A stretch of 64,000 bases of DNA from Candolleomyces eurysporus (lineage: Eukaryota > Basidiomycota > Agaricomycetes > Agaricales > Psathyrellaceae). Made by a program: the position numbers and the translations under genes. Below, one piece after another: positions 34,860 to 45,939 of this stretch. The stretch spans positions 118,721 to 182,720 of the forward strand of contig JANBPK010001193.1 of the NCBI GenBank assembly GCA_027579435.1, read 5' to 3'. Within the stretch, counting starts at the first letter, position 1, and every line of letters starts with the position of its first letter. Below the pieces are notes generated by a model. That model saw only the letters and a list, made by a program, of their open reading frames with translations. It did no database searches and was not told the origin of the DNA.

Positions 34860-35853
34860 CATTTAGTACCAAGCTTCTTTCGCACTTCCGCGCTTACAAC
34901 GGGGTCGATTCCCACTCTCACAAAGTAGTACTTTAGGTTTTGAGCGCTTCAGCAGGCTCATAACACGCTCTACCAGATGTCGGACTCGCGAACAGAAGCA
35001 ATCATAGGCAAGAAGCGCAAGAGCGGGGGACGTGTTTGAGATAAATAGAGCGGCCCAGGCCACGATGCCAGCGGGGGCATAAGGATGTCTATTCGTTAAG
35101 GTATAATTGTTGGCCCCGGGTATGCGACGGCGCTCGACGTTATTTCAGGAAACTCCGTCGGTCGAGATGACCATGCTCTAGAACGTGGGGAGCACAGCCC
35201 GGAAAGCATGCGCGTTGAACCAAAGAGCATATCAATTTGACGTGCAAGGTTGATCTTCTGATCACTCCTAGTTTCGAAAGCTTTACAATCCAGGACGCTG
35301 TACGTGTCAATCGTTGTGAGACTCCCTTGGGAAACAGCGAGGGAAACTCACTGAGTGATCGTCGAGGATGGGAAACGAACAAATCATGACGACTTCACGA
35401 GCCTCTTCAGGAAGCCCTTCGTAAACCTCCCTGATGGTATCAAACACGATGGACGCCTTTCAGGCTGAGCCATAGCTGAGCATACGATTCGAGGACCTGG
35501 AGGACATTGGTCTCAGTCAAAAGACCCAGCATATCGCCGTCAGGGTGAATGTTTTCATCGGCGGTCATCTCAGACCTCCGGGCTTCGTCACCATCTGAAG
35601 TGCGTAGAAAGAGAGGCAAACCACCTCGAAGGAAGGGAGTCGTGAGCCTGTGCAACCTCCTGGTGAAACACCTTCCATGCAAAATGGCGTAGAGCAAAGG
35701 CCGTAGAGTGAGGCGCACCATCGGAGTAGAAAGGTAAATTGAGAGGAAAGGCGGCTTCAAGTTGAGAGATTTGATCGGCACGATGGAGCCGGACGTTCGG
35801 CATGGGCACGTACCGCACCTCCCCCTCTCATCTTTCGCATAGACACCAGACAC
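34860..35853 (-). pseudogene. Gene X, best-preserved copy (possibly intact, exons unresolved)
   Basis: Minus-strand coding-like blocks in order: VRYVPMPNVRLHRADQISQLEAAF with FYSDGAPHSTAFALRHFAWK (35818-35588), a block encoding DTIREVYEGLPEEAREVV (about 35450-35380), and a C-terminal block AWAALFISNTSPALALLAYD with SLLKRSKPKVLLC ending in a stop at 34863. Homologous blocks occur at 39.96-40.27 kb and 44.45-45.75 kb, in the latter with stops. I recognise no domain; the C-terminal block has one possible membrane segment. It lies directly upstream of peptide copy 2 on the same strand, as in R3 and R4. Could be a working gene with about four exons or a relic. Confidence 0.4.
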
Positions 35854-36191
35854 TTACAGATGCACATACGTACGTGCAATATCTTCGTTTCGTATCATCC
35901 TTCAAGTCAATGGGTCGGCGCACATCCTCGATCCTGACGAATTCCTGACTCTCATCCCCCAACAGAGCAAGCTAACGAAGTCGGGGTGGCAGCTTCTTTC
36001 ACCCAAGTACCTCGAGCTCGAATACGCGCCATACCAAGTTAACCTGTGCCCCATTCAAGGCGCTTTCTGGGAGACGCCGAAATTCCGGAGCGCCGGCCTT
36101 GGATGTCCACTTTTGGAAGTACGCCACGTGTCACAACGTTGATGATGATAGCTGTGGCAGGGGCACCACTTTCTTTTCACGACATACCACC

Positions 36192-38687
36192 ATGACCACC
36201 GACGCGAGCCCTCTGAAGAAGGGAGGGCCGTATTCCGCTTCCTCCTCTGACTTCATGACCGAACGCTCCCGCCCACTCAGCAAGCAGCAACAGATGCGCT
36301 ATCGTCTGAGCATGGAAGGGAAATGCATTCTCTACTCTTACGACGACATGATGAACCGTTACGTCCACGCGCCGGAGAATCGGGAATCACCGAAATTCGA
36401 ACTCAGCCCTAGTCTCAAGAAACTGCGAGAAGATATACTCGATGGCAAGATTCAGGAGAAACTCATGTACAAACCTTTGGTTCGTGAGCTCTCGTCCTCT
36501 CATCATGCATTTATTTGACGCCTATTCCACACGTTTCAGTCAGAGACCATCAACTCCTGGCTGGCGGGAACTGAATTTACACTGGTCATCACCGAAGATA
36601 AGCAAGATTCCAAAGATCAGACCAGGCAGCGAATCGACGGCGGGATCTATAGAGGGGAGGAAGCCCCCAGTCACGAGCAGCGACCCAACTGGGAAGCACT
36701 CGACGCGGGCATGGAGGTCAAGCGGCACCACACATCCGACCCTTTTAGTGACCACAGTGCCACGAACTTCGTCCCAACATCCATGCATGGCCAGGAAGCT
36801 CTTGGCCAGATTATGTCATATTCCTCCCTCACCTTCGTCTACCAACACCGCACTCACCACTTTACGCTCCTCATTCTTGGAGTACAAGCCCGCATTGTTC
36901 GATGGGATCGCGCTGGCGTTGTCTTCTCGGAAGCGTTCGACTACTTTGATTACCCCGAAAAGCTGGGCTCGTTTGTCTGGTGCTACGCTCATATGACCGA
37001 TGCTCAACGTGGCCATGACCCTACCGTTGAGAGGATTCTCAGCACCCACGATCAGCATAAACTGATCGAACGACGTGCAGCCTCCCCGCGCAGATCGCCC
37101 CAGGGCCATGCCTTGGACGATCATGTCACGAAGCTTTTCCGGAAGACTGTCGAGGTCGGCCAACGGTACAAGTTGGACGTCGGTGAAGGGTGTGAACGTC
37201 GTACGTTCCTCGTTGGCCAACCTCACATTTGCAGCCCGGTTCTCGCAGGGCGGGGCACTCGCGGCTACATCGCCATCGACGCCCAAGACCCTGAAGGCCC
37301 GTTTGTCTTCCTCAAAGACACCTGGCGCGTGGCGTCCGACGCGCTGGAGCCAGAAGGCCGCACTCTCGAAACACTGAACCAGCCTGGCCCAGAGACGGAA
37401 CCCGATTGGACAGGTATACCAACTCTTGTCTGCCATGGAGATGTCGGTGACCAGGAGACGGATTCTCAAAAGCTGTGGCAGGAGCTTCATCCTGGAGAAG
37501 AGTGTCCCCTCAGAACACACCGTCACTATCGTCTCGTTGTAAAGGAGGTTGGCTTGCGAATTACCGAGTTCGTCAATGGGTACGAGATGATCATGTTGAT
37601 CATAGAGGCTATTCTCGGTGAGTCTCTCGATATTGATGCACCATACCGTCTAATCCCTCTCACCTTCCAGCACACGAGTATGCGTACAAAAAGGGTTTCA
37701 TTCACCGAGACATCAGCGCTGGGAACGTCCTCATCGTTGTTGATGAAAAGGTCAACGAACATGGGGACTTGATTTCAGATCGTCACGGGTTTTTGACCGA
37801 TTGGGAACTGGCGAAGCGAGTCAGCGATACGAGCCCCCGCCAGCAAGAACGTACGGTGCGTAGCTTTAAACTATCAAATTCATTCCGTAACATGACCTCC
37901 TTTTTAGGGGACTTGGCAATTCCTCTCCGCAGACATTCTATCTAATCCCCGTAAGGCTGTCAAGATCTCGCATGAAATGGAGTCTTTCTTTCATCTCATG
38001 ATCTGGCTCGCAATTCAGTACCTGCCACACAACGCCGTTGACGTTTCGGGATTTGTCACCGACTATTTCGACGCCTACACTCCTGCACAAGATACGACGT
38101 CGTTCCCTTCGTGCGGTCGGTACAAGATGTCAGTCATGCAAAGTGGGATAATATCGATTGGAACATCTGAATGGCTCAAATTTTTTTGCGAGGCAAATCC
38201 CACTTCCCCCCATTCAACTTCGACGATCCACCCCATCAACGCCATCATCACCACGCTGCTGTCGAAGTTTCGTTCTCGTTACACTCTCCTACTGGCTCCA
38301 CCTCCTGAGCCACCACGGCGGCGCGCTGGTAGCTCTAACCCCCGCGGGAACATAACACAGCTGCTAGCTGCTCATCGCAGCAAGCAACCAGCCTCGACTA
38401 CGCGCGCCCCAGCAGATCGCGCAGTTCTGTTACAGGATGAGCAGGATCTTGAAGATCATACCCTCTTTGCTGGTATGATAGCCGAACATATAGAAGACCC
38501 CGAAGTATGGCCGTCCAGCGACAAGACGGAGCCGCAGCTCTTGTATGGCGATCGGATACGGGAACCACTCCCTTCCAGTGCCGTCCCCTTGTCCAGAGGC
38601 TTAAAGCGCACCCATCAGAGTATGACTGACGCTGACGACCAACAGCCTAAACGAACGAGGAGCAGAGGTGGACCATTGTCATCCTAG
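36192..38687 (+). CDS. FunK1-type fungal protein kinase
   Basis: Exons 36192-36479, 36540-37617, 37671-37855 and 37908-38687 join in phase to 776 residues. The N-terminal region (about 1-200) is the FunK1 leader with WEALDAGMEVKR. The kinase core has HEYAYKKGFIHRDISAGNVLI (catalytic HRD at 467-469), DWELAK in the DFG position (Asp499), then RTGTWQFLSADIL and HEMESFFHLMIWLA, all diagnostic of FunK1. The tail (from about 620) is polar with a basic nuclear-signal-like LKRTHQSM...PKRTRSR. FunK1 kinases are strongly expanded in Agaricomycetes and their substrates are largely unknown. The metal-binding Asp and catalytic Asp are both present, so activity is possible. It sits inside a repeat-rich region between cassette R2/X and R3. 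Confidence 0.9.
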
Positions 38688-39090
38688 TATGATCTTACAT
38701 GTAACTATGGAGCGCAATTTCAGCGATTTTGTAGTAGACTAATTATTGTTCAAACTCGTCGTGTGAGGACTCATTTCGGGTTGTGGCTGAGTATTGCGCT
38801 GCAGCCCTTTGTCAAATTTGTACATTTTGTGTAGAGGTAGGCAAAGAGGTTGAGTCGCGCTCAACGAGAACGAAGACGAGGAGGAAAGGCTGAGTACAGA
38901 CTTTCCTCGAACGACGAGCGGAATGACTGGCGAAACAGTCAGTACCTAAGATTTGCAAACTTGCAGAAGCGTGGTACTCGGAGATCGTGACGGCCGTCGA
39001 TCAGGAATGAAGACACAGTTCACAACGGAGCTGATAGATAGGAGGGGATACTGCCAGCACGACGCGTGAAGCTCTCTGAACATTTTCTAA
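38688..39090. other. 3' region of the FunK1 gene
   Basis: Untranslated and spacer sequence. A repeat of family Y begins at its right side. No gene seen. Confidence 0.4.
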
Positions 39091-39099
39091 CTTATATGT

Positions 39100-39960
39100 C
39101 ATGGACAAAACACACGTCGAGGTTCTTGGTCGGTGGCATGGGTTGGAAGTGGTAGATAGCCATACCATCAGCTTGAGTTCTAATATAATCATTCGTTCGA
39201 GGGAAGTAGGATGTAGGGTACATTCGATCGCAGGCGACGCTGGTGGTCGAGATCGAAAAAAAATCAGCTTTATACATATTCAACCGGGCAAGCGCATATA
39301 TTCCGTGCTGCAAGGCGAGATAGGCAGCCGCAAAAGAGTAAAACGACTGGAATAAACACGTACGTTCGGCTATGACATGATTGGGAGTCGAAAGAGGGAC
39401 GAGCCGGTGACCATGATACAACACGCAATATAAGAAGATATACGAACAAAATTATGTCGGGAATCGTCCGTGACGGCGAGAGCTCGGGAGATGAAAGAAA
39501 GAGTTGATAGGTAGCACTTTGGAAGATTTAAATGGGACGGACTGGGGAATCATCAATCTTACTTTCTCGTTTCCTCAATGCTGTAATGGCAAAGGTAGTC
39601 CGATGGTCGATGCTATACACCAATCGAGTCAGTACCAATTGTGGTGGAACGGATGCTTGACAAATGAAAGTACTGGACAAAGTGGAGGAGGACATTAACG
39701 GGAATGGAGGGATATCGGGAAAGAGGCATCGAAGGTCTGGACAGGGCGGGTACCGGGGGGAAAAAGCAAAAGGACAAAGTGAGGAAATGAGAATATCGAA
39801 AGAAGAGGAATATAGGGACACATGAAAGAACACTCACCTCCACGAAACGTCCTCCGCCCTCGCATGTTTCTCAACCTCTGTTTCTTCATCATACGCAACA
39901 TACTATGCTACCATAACTTGCTCTCGGAGACCATTCGCGAGACAATACTTGGGATGTTGA
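39100..39960 (-). repeat. Dispersed repeat Y, copy Y1
   Basis: Minus-strand copy related to 42600-43110 and 57120-57940. Coding-like remnants shared between Y1 and Y3 are RMMKKQRLRNMRGRRTFRGG (versus RMIKKLGMRSMRGQRTFRGG) with a GTGAG donor behind it, and YHGHRLVPLSTPNHVIAERT (versus YHSHRRFPLSALNHVIRERT). Between them the frames are broken. Probably fragments of one multi-exon gene or element. No domain recognised. Confidence 0.55.
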
Positions 39961-40270
39961 GCCTTACGTTCTGCTTATCCCCGGAAAAATGCATACGGTT
40001 AGTGGTGGACAGCAACGAGCAAAGAACACACCGGGATGTGAAGGAAGAACCGTCGGTGAGAGAAAACAAGAAATCCCATAGCAGCCATAGTGAGGAGGTC
40101 TTCCTTGGCCTTGCCGAGCGGTGGTCGTCCGCTTGGACGTCAACTTTTTCTTCGGCCGACCTCCCGAACCTTTGGGCGCTGAGGGCGATAGACGTGCTCC
40201 TTCCCCTTGGAGAGACCCGCGACCTGACTCCTGAAGAGGTGAAAGAAATGGAGACGGTATGGTGGTAGCG
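39960..40270 (+). pseudogene. Gene X fragment upstream of peptide copy 3
   Basis: Plus-strand block with VDVNFFFGRPPEPLGAEGDR in one frame and TRDLTPEEVKEME in another. The same two blocks appear at 44.45-45.0 kb. The frame shift between blocks and the loss of the C-terminal part indicate a truncated relic. It immediately precedes repeat copy R3. Confidence 0.45.
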
Positions 40271-42120
40271 TAGATCATCTGGCTGACGCTGGATGGACAT
40301 CAGTCAGTAACGATAGTGGTGGGAGCTCAGTGAATGGCCAATGCGAAATGTAGCGATCTAAGGAACAATGCTTTAGGAGGCTCCAAATCGCTTTGACTGT
40401 CAGAAAAGACTTCACAATGTGAAAAGGGAGCGCGGTTTGCGAAGCAGCCACCAATTTTATGTTGGGGAGTAGCCTTCGAGAGCGAAGACTGACGCAAGTA
40501 ACGAACGTATACATATTTTACGTTGCTCTCTTGCTTTGGGCTTAGGTCGCATGTTTAACTCTAAACTTCAATTTGACTGGCTTATATCACCACCAACCGT
40601 CATTCAGGTCCCAAGGCAAGGTTATATAGGTGATAGCTTAACCACTGTAGTGCGGTACCATGGATCAGAGCCATGGAGTTCGTTACAGTTTCCGACCTGT
40701 TGAAACCATTTCGTAATGTACTCTGCCCCTCGGCAAAGCGACCCCATTCGTGTGCTGTATGAGAAGTGACACTCAGAGAAGCGAAAGGCGGGTTCGGAAT
40801 TCCATCTGCGTAGACTGCTGAGTCAACTCACCCTCGGCTCGAGTGAGCCTCCGTCGAGTATAGTTTATAAGAGAGCACATTTCCATCCAAAAATCGACGA
40901 TGCCTATGCTTACTTCTTCCAAAAGCTGAAAGATCAGGNTTTTTTTTGAATATCTTGAACTTGGCTGTCACCGCCACATGTATGAGATCGATACAATTCA
41001 ATTAGTAATAAAAGCTAGTACTTGATTCCGATTGACGAAGGCTCGGGAGGGGACGGTGAAGAGGCTCAGGAGGATTTAACAAGCGTGCTTCCATAGATAT
41101 GCATCTCTCAGGCATGCTCTCATGTCTCGCCTGCATCGCCTATTCATTCAATGTACTAAATCCTTGCTGTCTAGTCGCTAAGTAATTGCAATCATGATGG
41201 ATAGTGAGCTTGTTTAATTCCTTCCCAACCACCATGGGCGAACGAACATACGAACGTCCCAAATCGGCTACTGCCTTGTTCGAGGAGCAGGGACCGAAGA
41301 GTTCATTCAATTTACTTGACTTTGAATTTCGCCATCAGCAGCGAGATGGGAAGGTCAACGTCAGGAACAGCTTTTGTTGCCACACCTTTTTGGGGAAATG
41401 AAAAGAATCCTCGGCAAATACAGGAAGAGGGTATATATTCTGGGTTTGAGAGACGAACCAGGATCACCAACCACACCAACCAACCTCTACTCTCTCGAAA
41501 CGCATCTACAGTCTCTATCCTGAAGCCGAGCCTCTCTGCCACTCCACTCCGCTACCTTAAATCCTTTCAAACACTATGCAGCTCACCCGCATTGTCTTTG
41601 CTGTTGTCCTCGCTGTCTTTTCTGGTACGCCCTTCTTCCAATTTGCCTTTGAGCGTGGAACCTGGTCAATCGACTGATTTCGTACAATTTGTAGGCTCAT
41701 CGTTTGTTATTGCGTCGCCTATCCCTGCACCAGTGCCTGTTGCCGAGGCCCAACCCCAGGCTTGCCAGATTTTGAACTCCTGCGGCTAAATGTGAGTTTT
41801 GTCCGGTCTTTCTTGGTCTGCGCAAGAACTCATGAAAGCAGATTTGGAGTCACTGAAATGGAGTCAGAACCTATCTTCCGCACCATTTTCTAGATTGCCA
41901 TTCTTCTGTCACTGCTCTCTTTCGTACTTCTCAGGGTTTATTTCTGGTTTAGTTGTCACGTCGCCATCATATCCTTATTTTCCGTACCCCGGCTATCATT
42001 GTATTATTCGCTCAATTCCTTACTCATTCGTTACCTACTTGCTCTACTGGCTAAGAATCTATTTAGTAACTCTCTTGCCACCTTTCAGACACCAGCATAT
42101 GGCTCAGTCTGAGTAGTAAA
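40270..42120 (+). repeat. Dispersed repeat R, copy R3, with peptide gene copy 3
   Basis: Closest to R4 (45940-47660). Anchors: CATCTGGCTGACGCTGGATG / CATCTGGCTGATGCTGGATG at the left edge, AAATCGACGATGCCTATG / AAATCGAAGATGCCTATG, ACGAACGTCCCAAATCGG, GAGGAGCAGGGACCGA(A/G)GAG, the peptide gene, and TTCCGTACCCCGGC. An N lies at 40939 before a T run. Confidence 0.8.
41576..41789 (+). CDS. Secreted peptide precursor, CQILNSCG family, copy 3
   Basis: Exons 41576-41624 and 41695-41789 give 47 residues with the family intron after codon 16. Signal peptide MQLTRIVFAVVLAVFSGSSF. The pro-region is an unbroken series SP-IP-AP-VP-VA-EA-QP-QA, followed by CQILNSCG. In this copy and in copies 2 and 4 every dipeptide from the predicted signal cut to the first Cys ends in Pro or Ala. 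That is the substrate rule of Ste13/DPAP-type dipeptidyl peptidases, as in the EAEA leader of yeast alpha-factor. The TATATTCTGGGTTTGAGAG promoter element lies near 41433. Relative to copy 1, octapeptide codons differ only at synonymous positions. Confidence 0.9.
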
Positions 42121-42599
42121 TTCCTGTTCTCTATTCTTGGCTAGCTAGGAATGTCATGGTACCTGATAGAGGAGGGAACAGGGTATACACCTGATCTACT
42201 CAGCGTTCAGAACCTCGTATCTTCGAACTACGATTTAACCATTTGACGGCGTAGTCGTTGCTGACCAGTTATGATGCAAATGACTGTAAGGCATTGTTTA
42301 CCCTGATGGTGCAACGGTAAATACGCGCCCAGACCCAACACAGATCGGGGAGCCGACGGGTGAAAAGAACACACTTTGAATGGAGGAATAGTGTCTCCTG
42401 CTGCGTGGGCGGACGAGCGACTGGGGGGTTAACCTGACGGGCCGCTTAAAGCACCAGGAGATGCCGCTTGACTTCGACACATTGATCAAGGTCTTATGCC
42501 CAACATGAGTCAAGGGACAAGGCATGCTGCCTGTGGAGTTTCTCAGCTGAGAAGGCTGTTTAAGAGCAGTCAGGAATCTATTTCCGCAACCCTCAACTT
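42121..42599. other. Spacer between repeats R3 and Y2
   Basis: No gene recognised. A 139-codon minus frame reaches through 42298-42717 but overlaps repeat Y2 and shows no domain. Confidence 0.4.
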
Positions 42600-43110
42600 G
42601 GAGGAATGGCCAACTTAGGCATATTGACTGTATTGACGAAATAGGATATGAAGGAGGTGCGTCTGTTGATTCTTGCAAGGCTCGGTCTATGCCACTGGCA
42701 AAGATCCATTCCACCACAATTGGTGCTGACTTGATTGATGTCTAGCATCAGCCATCTAGCTACCTCTGCCACCACAGTGCATCGGGAAAAGGAGGAAGCA
42801 AGACTGATATTTCCCCAGTCTGTCCCGTTAGAGACCTCCGAATAGTAGCTATTGCCTCTTCCTTTCATCTCCCAATCTCTCGTCATCGCCGACGGCTTCC
42901 AACGTAATTTGGCTCGTATACCTTCTTTTATAAGTCTGTGTTGTATGACGGTCATCGACACTTCCTTCCTGCTCTCAATCGTGTCATACGCGAACATACT
43001 GTTCATTCCAATTGTTTCACTCTTTTCCGGCTTTCTATCTCGCCTTGCGCCACGGAATATATGCGCTCGCTCGGTTAATTATGTATAGAGCTGACATTTC
43101 TCGATCTCAA
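42600..43110 (+). repeat. Dispersed repeat Y, copy Y2 (partial)
   Basis: Collinear with 57510-57860: anchors CTGATTTGATTGATGTC / CTGATTTGATTGGTGTC, CCTCTGCCACC(A/G)CAGTGC, CAATC(G/A)TGTCATACGCGA, and ATTATGTATAGA(G/A)CTGACAT. The left part of the family, with the RGRRTFRGG-like block, is missing. Confidence 0.6.
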
Positions 43111-43679
43111 CGCACCGTCATCTACTTCGCTCGAACGAGTGATTACAATACCGTTCCTGAGCTCAAGCTGATGACCTATCAATTCCAACGCATAGAAATA
43201 ATCCATGAACCCATACGCACCTATTACTTACTTGTATGTAGCCTGTTCTCCTTGCATTTGTTCTCGTTGAGCACGACCCAACCTCTTAAGAGCAATTGAG
43301 TGACTGAGAAAGAATTTGTAACGATAATCGACGAGTTGTGTGGGCCGTGAAAGAAGGTTGTGTCTGCGTAAACAAAGTGATAGATTAGGGTATGCGTGCG
43401 TTGAATAAACAAAGGTATGAACGAGAGATGGATGGGTCATCGAGACGCATCCAGATTGTTGTCTGTGAGAGGGTATCCAGAATGTCCAAGACAATAGGTA
43501 GGAGGGAAGGGTGTGCAAGATATGGTACCGTGAACAGCGATGAGGGACGAATAACCGGGTGATACAATCAGCCACACGAAGAATAAAAAAAAACATTAGA
43601 AGAAAGAATCAAGGAGACAACAGACACTGTTAGGAATATCAGCTGACATAAAAAAGAGGTGAGTGGTGCACAAAAGTAA

Positions 43680-44200
43680 TAAAACAGCGATTGGGAAGCT
43701 GCCCGACCAGCAAGGCGTCCGTACCCAGAAATGAGGGTAGGATCGCTCTAGCTCGCCTCGAGTGCCCGAGCAAATTCCGTCCCACATCGGAACCAGTTGA
43801 GCCAAGAGGGTCCTCAATGGGCTAATTGGGGCGTCCCAGACCCATACTCCGCTGTTCACCGACTAGAGCGAAGGGAATCGAGTTGACGTCGCAGTTGTTA
43901 TCGAGAGTCGAGGGAGTATTCGGCCGTCCTCAGGGAAGCTGGCTGAAATCGAGCTAGAGCCACACTGGAGACCGAGCTCAGGTTGGCTCCTCGCTTGACA
44001 CAGGACAGTTCCCGAGGAGGGGTAAAATCATGGGGAACGGTTGGGAAGAAGCGCTCCTCCGGTGAAGGGACCAGCGATGCTGTTTGCGACATGACGACCT
44101 GTTGAAGCAGAGGAACCCGCGATGCAAACCTGAACAAGAATGGTGGATATTCATCGCAAGGACTCAGGAGACTAGAAATATAAGCAAGTAGATAACGAGA
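43680..44200 (-). pseudogene. Family Z, second copy (diverged)
   Basis: Minus-strand match to 31950-32360, sharing CGATAACAACTG, GCACTCGAGGCGAGCTAG and GTCGCAAACAG blocks. It encodes a frame MSQTASLVPSPEERFFP then PHDFTPP, but later blocks are in other frames and carry an insert. Probably a decayed duplicate. Confidence 0.35.
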
Positions 44201-44449
44201 AGATATGAGCAGACGACTCACCATGTGGATCGGACCCGTTTACCAGTAGCGAACGCAGACAGCATGTACGACGTTGCAGGCAAGTAGTCAAGGCCGTTCG
44301 AGAGTACGATCTGCGTCAACTGCTTCCTGCTATTGAACGCTGGAGAGAGGTAGTAGAATTGAGGGTTCTGATCGTCTGGCAGCTGGGGCTTAGGGAAAGC
44401 AACANGGGGGGTTGGCGAGGAGCGACGATGAACGCCCAGGTGTCGCCAA

Positions 44450-45760
44450 TCTCATCACCCTCTTCTTGAACGTAGATTATTCTTTGGCCAACCATCCTTA
44501 TCCTTTGAGCACTGAGGGCCATAGACGTGCCACTAAATCTCTCCACAACGACGTTCCTCCAGAGTCCAAGCTTAGGCTCCGCTGATCCTCTTGGAGGTCC
44601 GCTTCAGAAGGCCATCGGTTAACTGCGTTGCGTCAAAAAAGTCCACGGTAGGGTATACGTTCTCTGAAGGCAAACGAAATGGCGTCGAGGAATGGAACGC
44701 GTCAGAGCTGCAGGTTCGTGCCCATGCCAGACATGCGGCTCCATCGTGCCGATCACGATCATATGAGGACGCTTCGAGCCTTCGCGCTCGCCCTCTTCTC
44801 TTTCCGCCGCATCTGAATCCAAACCTCTCAAGCCACCTTTCCGCTGTATGATGGTGCGCATCACTCCATGTTCAAGTTTCCTCTACGCCCTTTCGAATGT
44901 GTCCGAGGCCAATATCTTCCAGCTCCTCGAGTCGTATTTGTTGTCATGGTCCAGCCTGCATCGCTGTGGTCCCGAAGACCTGACCCCTGAAGAGGTGAAC
45001 AAGATGGAGTAAGCCCTGGATCAGGCTTCCATCGTATCTGACACCATAATGGAAGTTTATGACGAGCTTCCGGAAGAGGTCCGTAAGCTCGTCAAGAGTT
45101 CTCCGATTCCCATCCACGACCAACGACAATCACTCGGTGAGTTTCTCTCGCTGTTGTCTCAAGGCAATCTCCCAACGATTGACATGCAGCAACATCCCAT
45201 ACTATGAAGCATTCAAAGCTAGCGGGAATTAAAAGGCTAGCATGGGACGTCAAATTGACATGGTCTTTGGTTCAAAGCGCAGTGCCTTCCGGGCAGTGTT
45301 CTTCACACCATGGTTATTTTAACAGACGGAGTTTCCACAAATAACGTCGAGCGCCGTCGCATACTCGGAGCCAACACTTTTACCTTCCTAAAAAATAAAT
45401 ATCCTTCATCGTAATGCGCCGCATTGCTGTCCTACCCTTCTTTGCATTTCGTCGCTTTCCACATCGATCACCCATGCCCCATCGCCGAGACCACATCTCC
45501 CTGTGCCCTCGCTGGCACTGTGGCCTGGTTCACCCGGTTTCTTCCGAAGACGTCTCCACGTTCCCTCGCTGTTGCGCTTCTTACTTATGATCGCTTCTGC
45601 TCGTGATTTGACAGCCTGTAGAGTGTGTTTTGAACCTGCTGACGAATTCGAAACCTCAAGTATTATTCTGCGAAATCGGGAATCGGCGAGTTTGCTGCAA
45701 AGGCGGAAGAGTGAAAGAGCCTTGTTACTAAAATAGATTCTCTATAAATGCGAGTGTGAT
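44450..45760 (+). pseudogene. Gene X relic upstream of peptide copy 4
   Basis: Plus-strand blocks in the same order as gene X at 35.85-34.86 kb: LNVDYSLANHPYPLSTEGHR (about 44470), a block matching the VPMPNVRLHRAD region (about 44715-44860), DLTPEEVNKME followed at once by a stop (TAA near 45014), EVYDELPEEVRKLVK (about 45055-45100), and a C-terminal block ending LLTYDRFCS then a stop (45604). In-frame stops and frame changes mark it as inactive. Confidence 0.5.
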
Positions 45761-45939
45761 TCTCCCCAGCTTCCCCCCGACTTCTTATGCTCCTGCAGAC
45801 AAATTTGACACCTCCATTTCTCCTCACGATTGACGTACCTTTAATGTATGTCATTCGTGCCGCGGGCGATAAAGGTGACAATATTCAAATGAGACGCATT
45901 AGCAAACCTTCCTTCCTCCTGTCCTCAACGTGATGTGGT

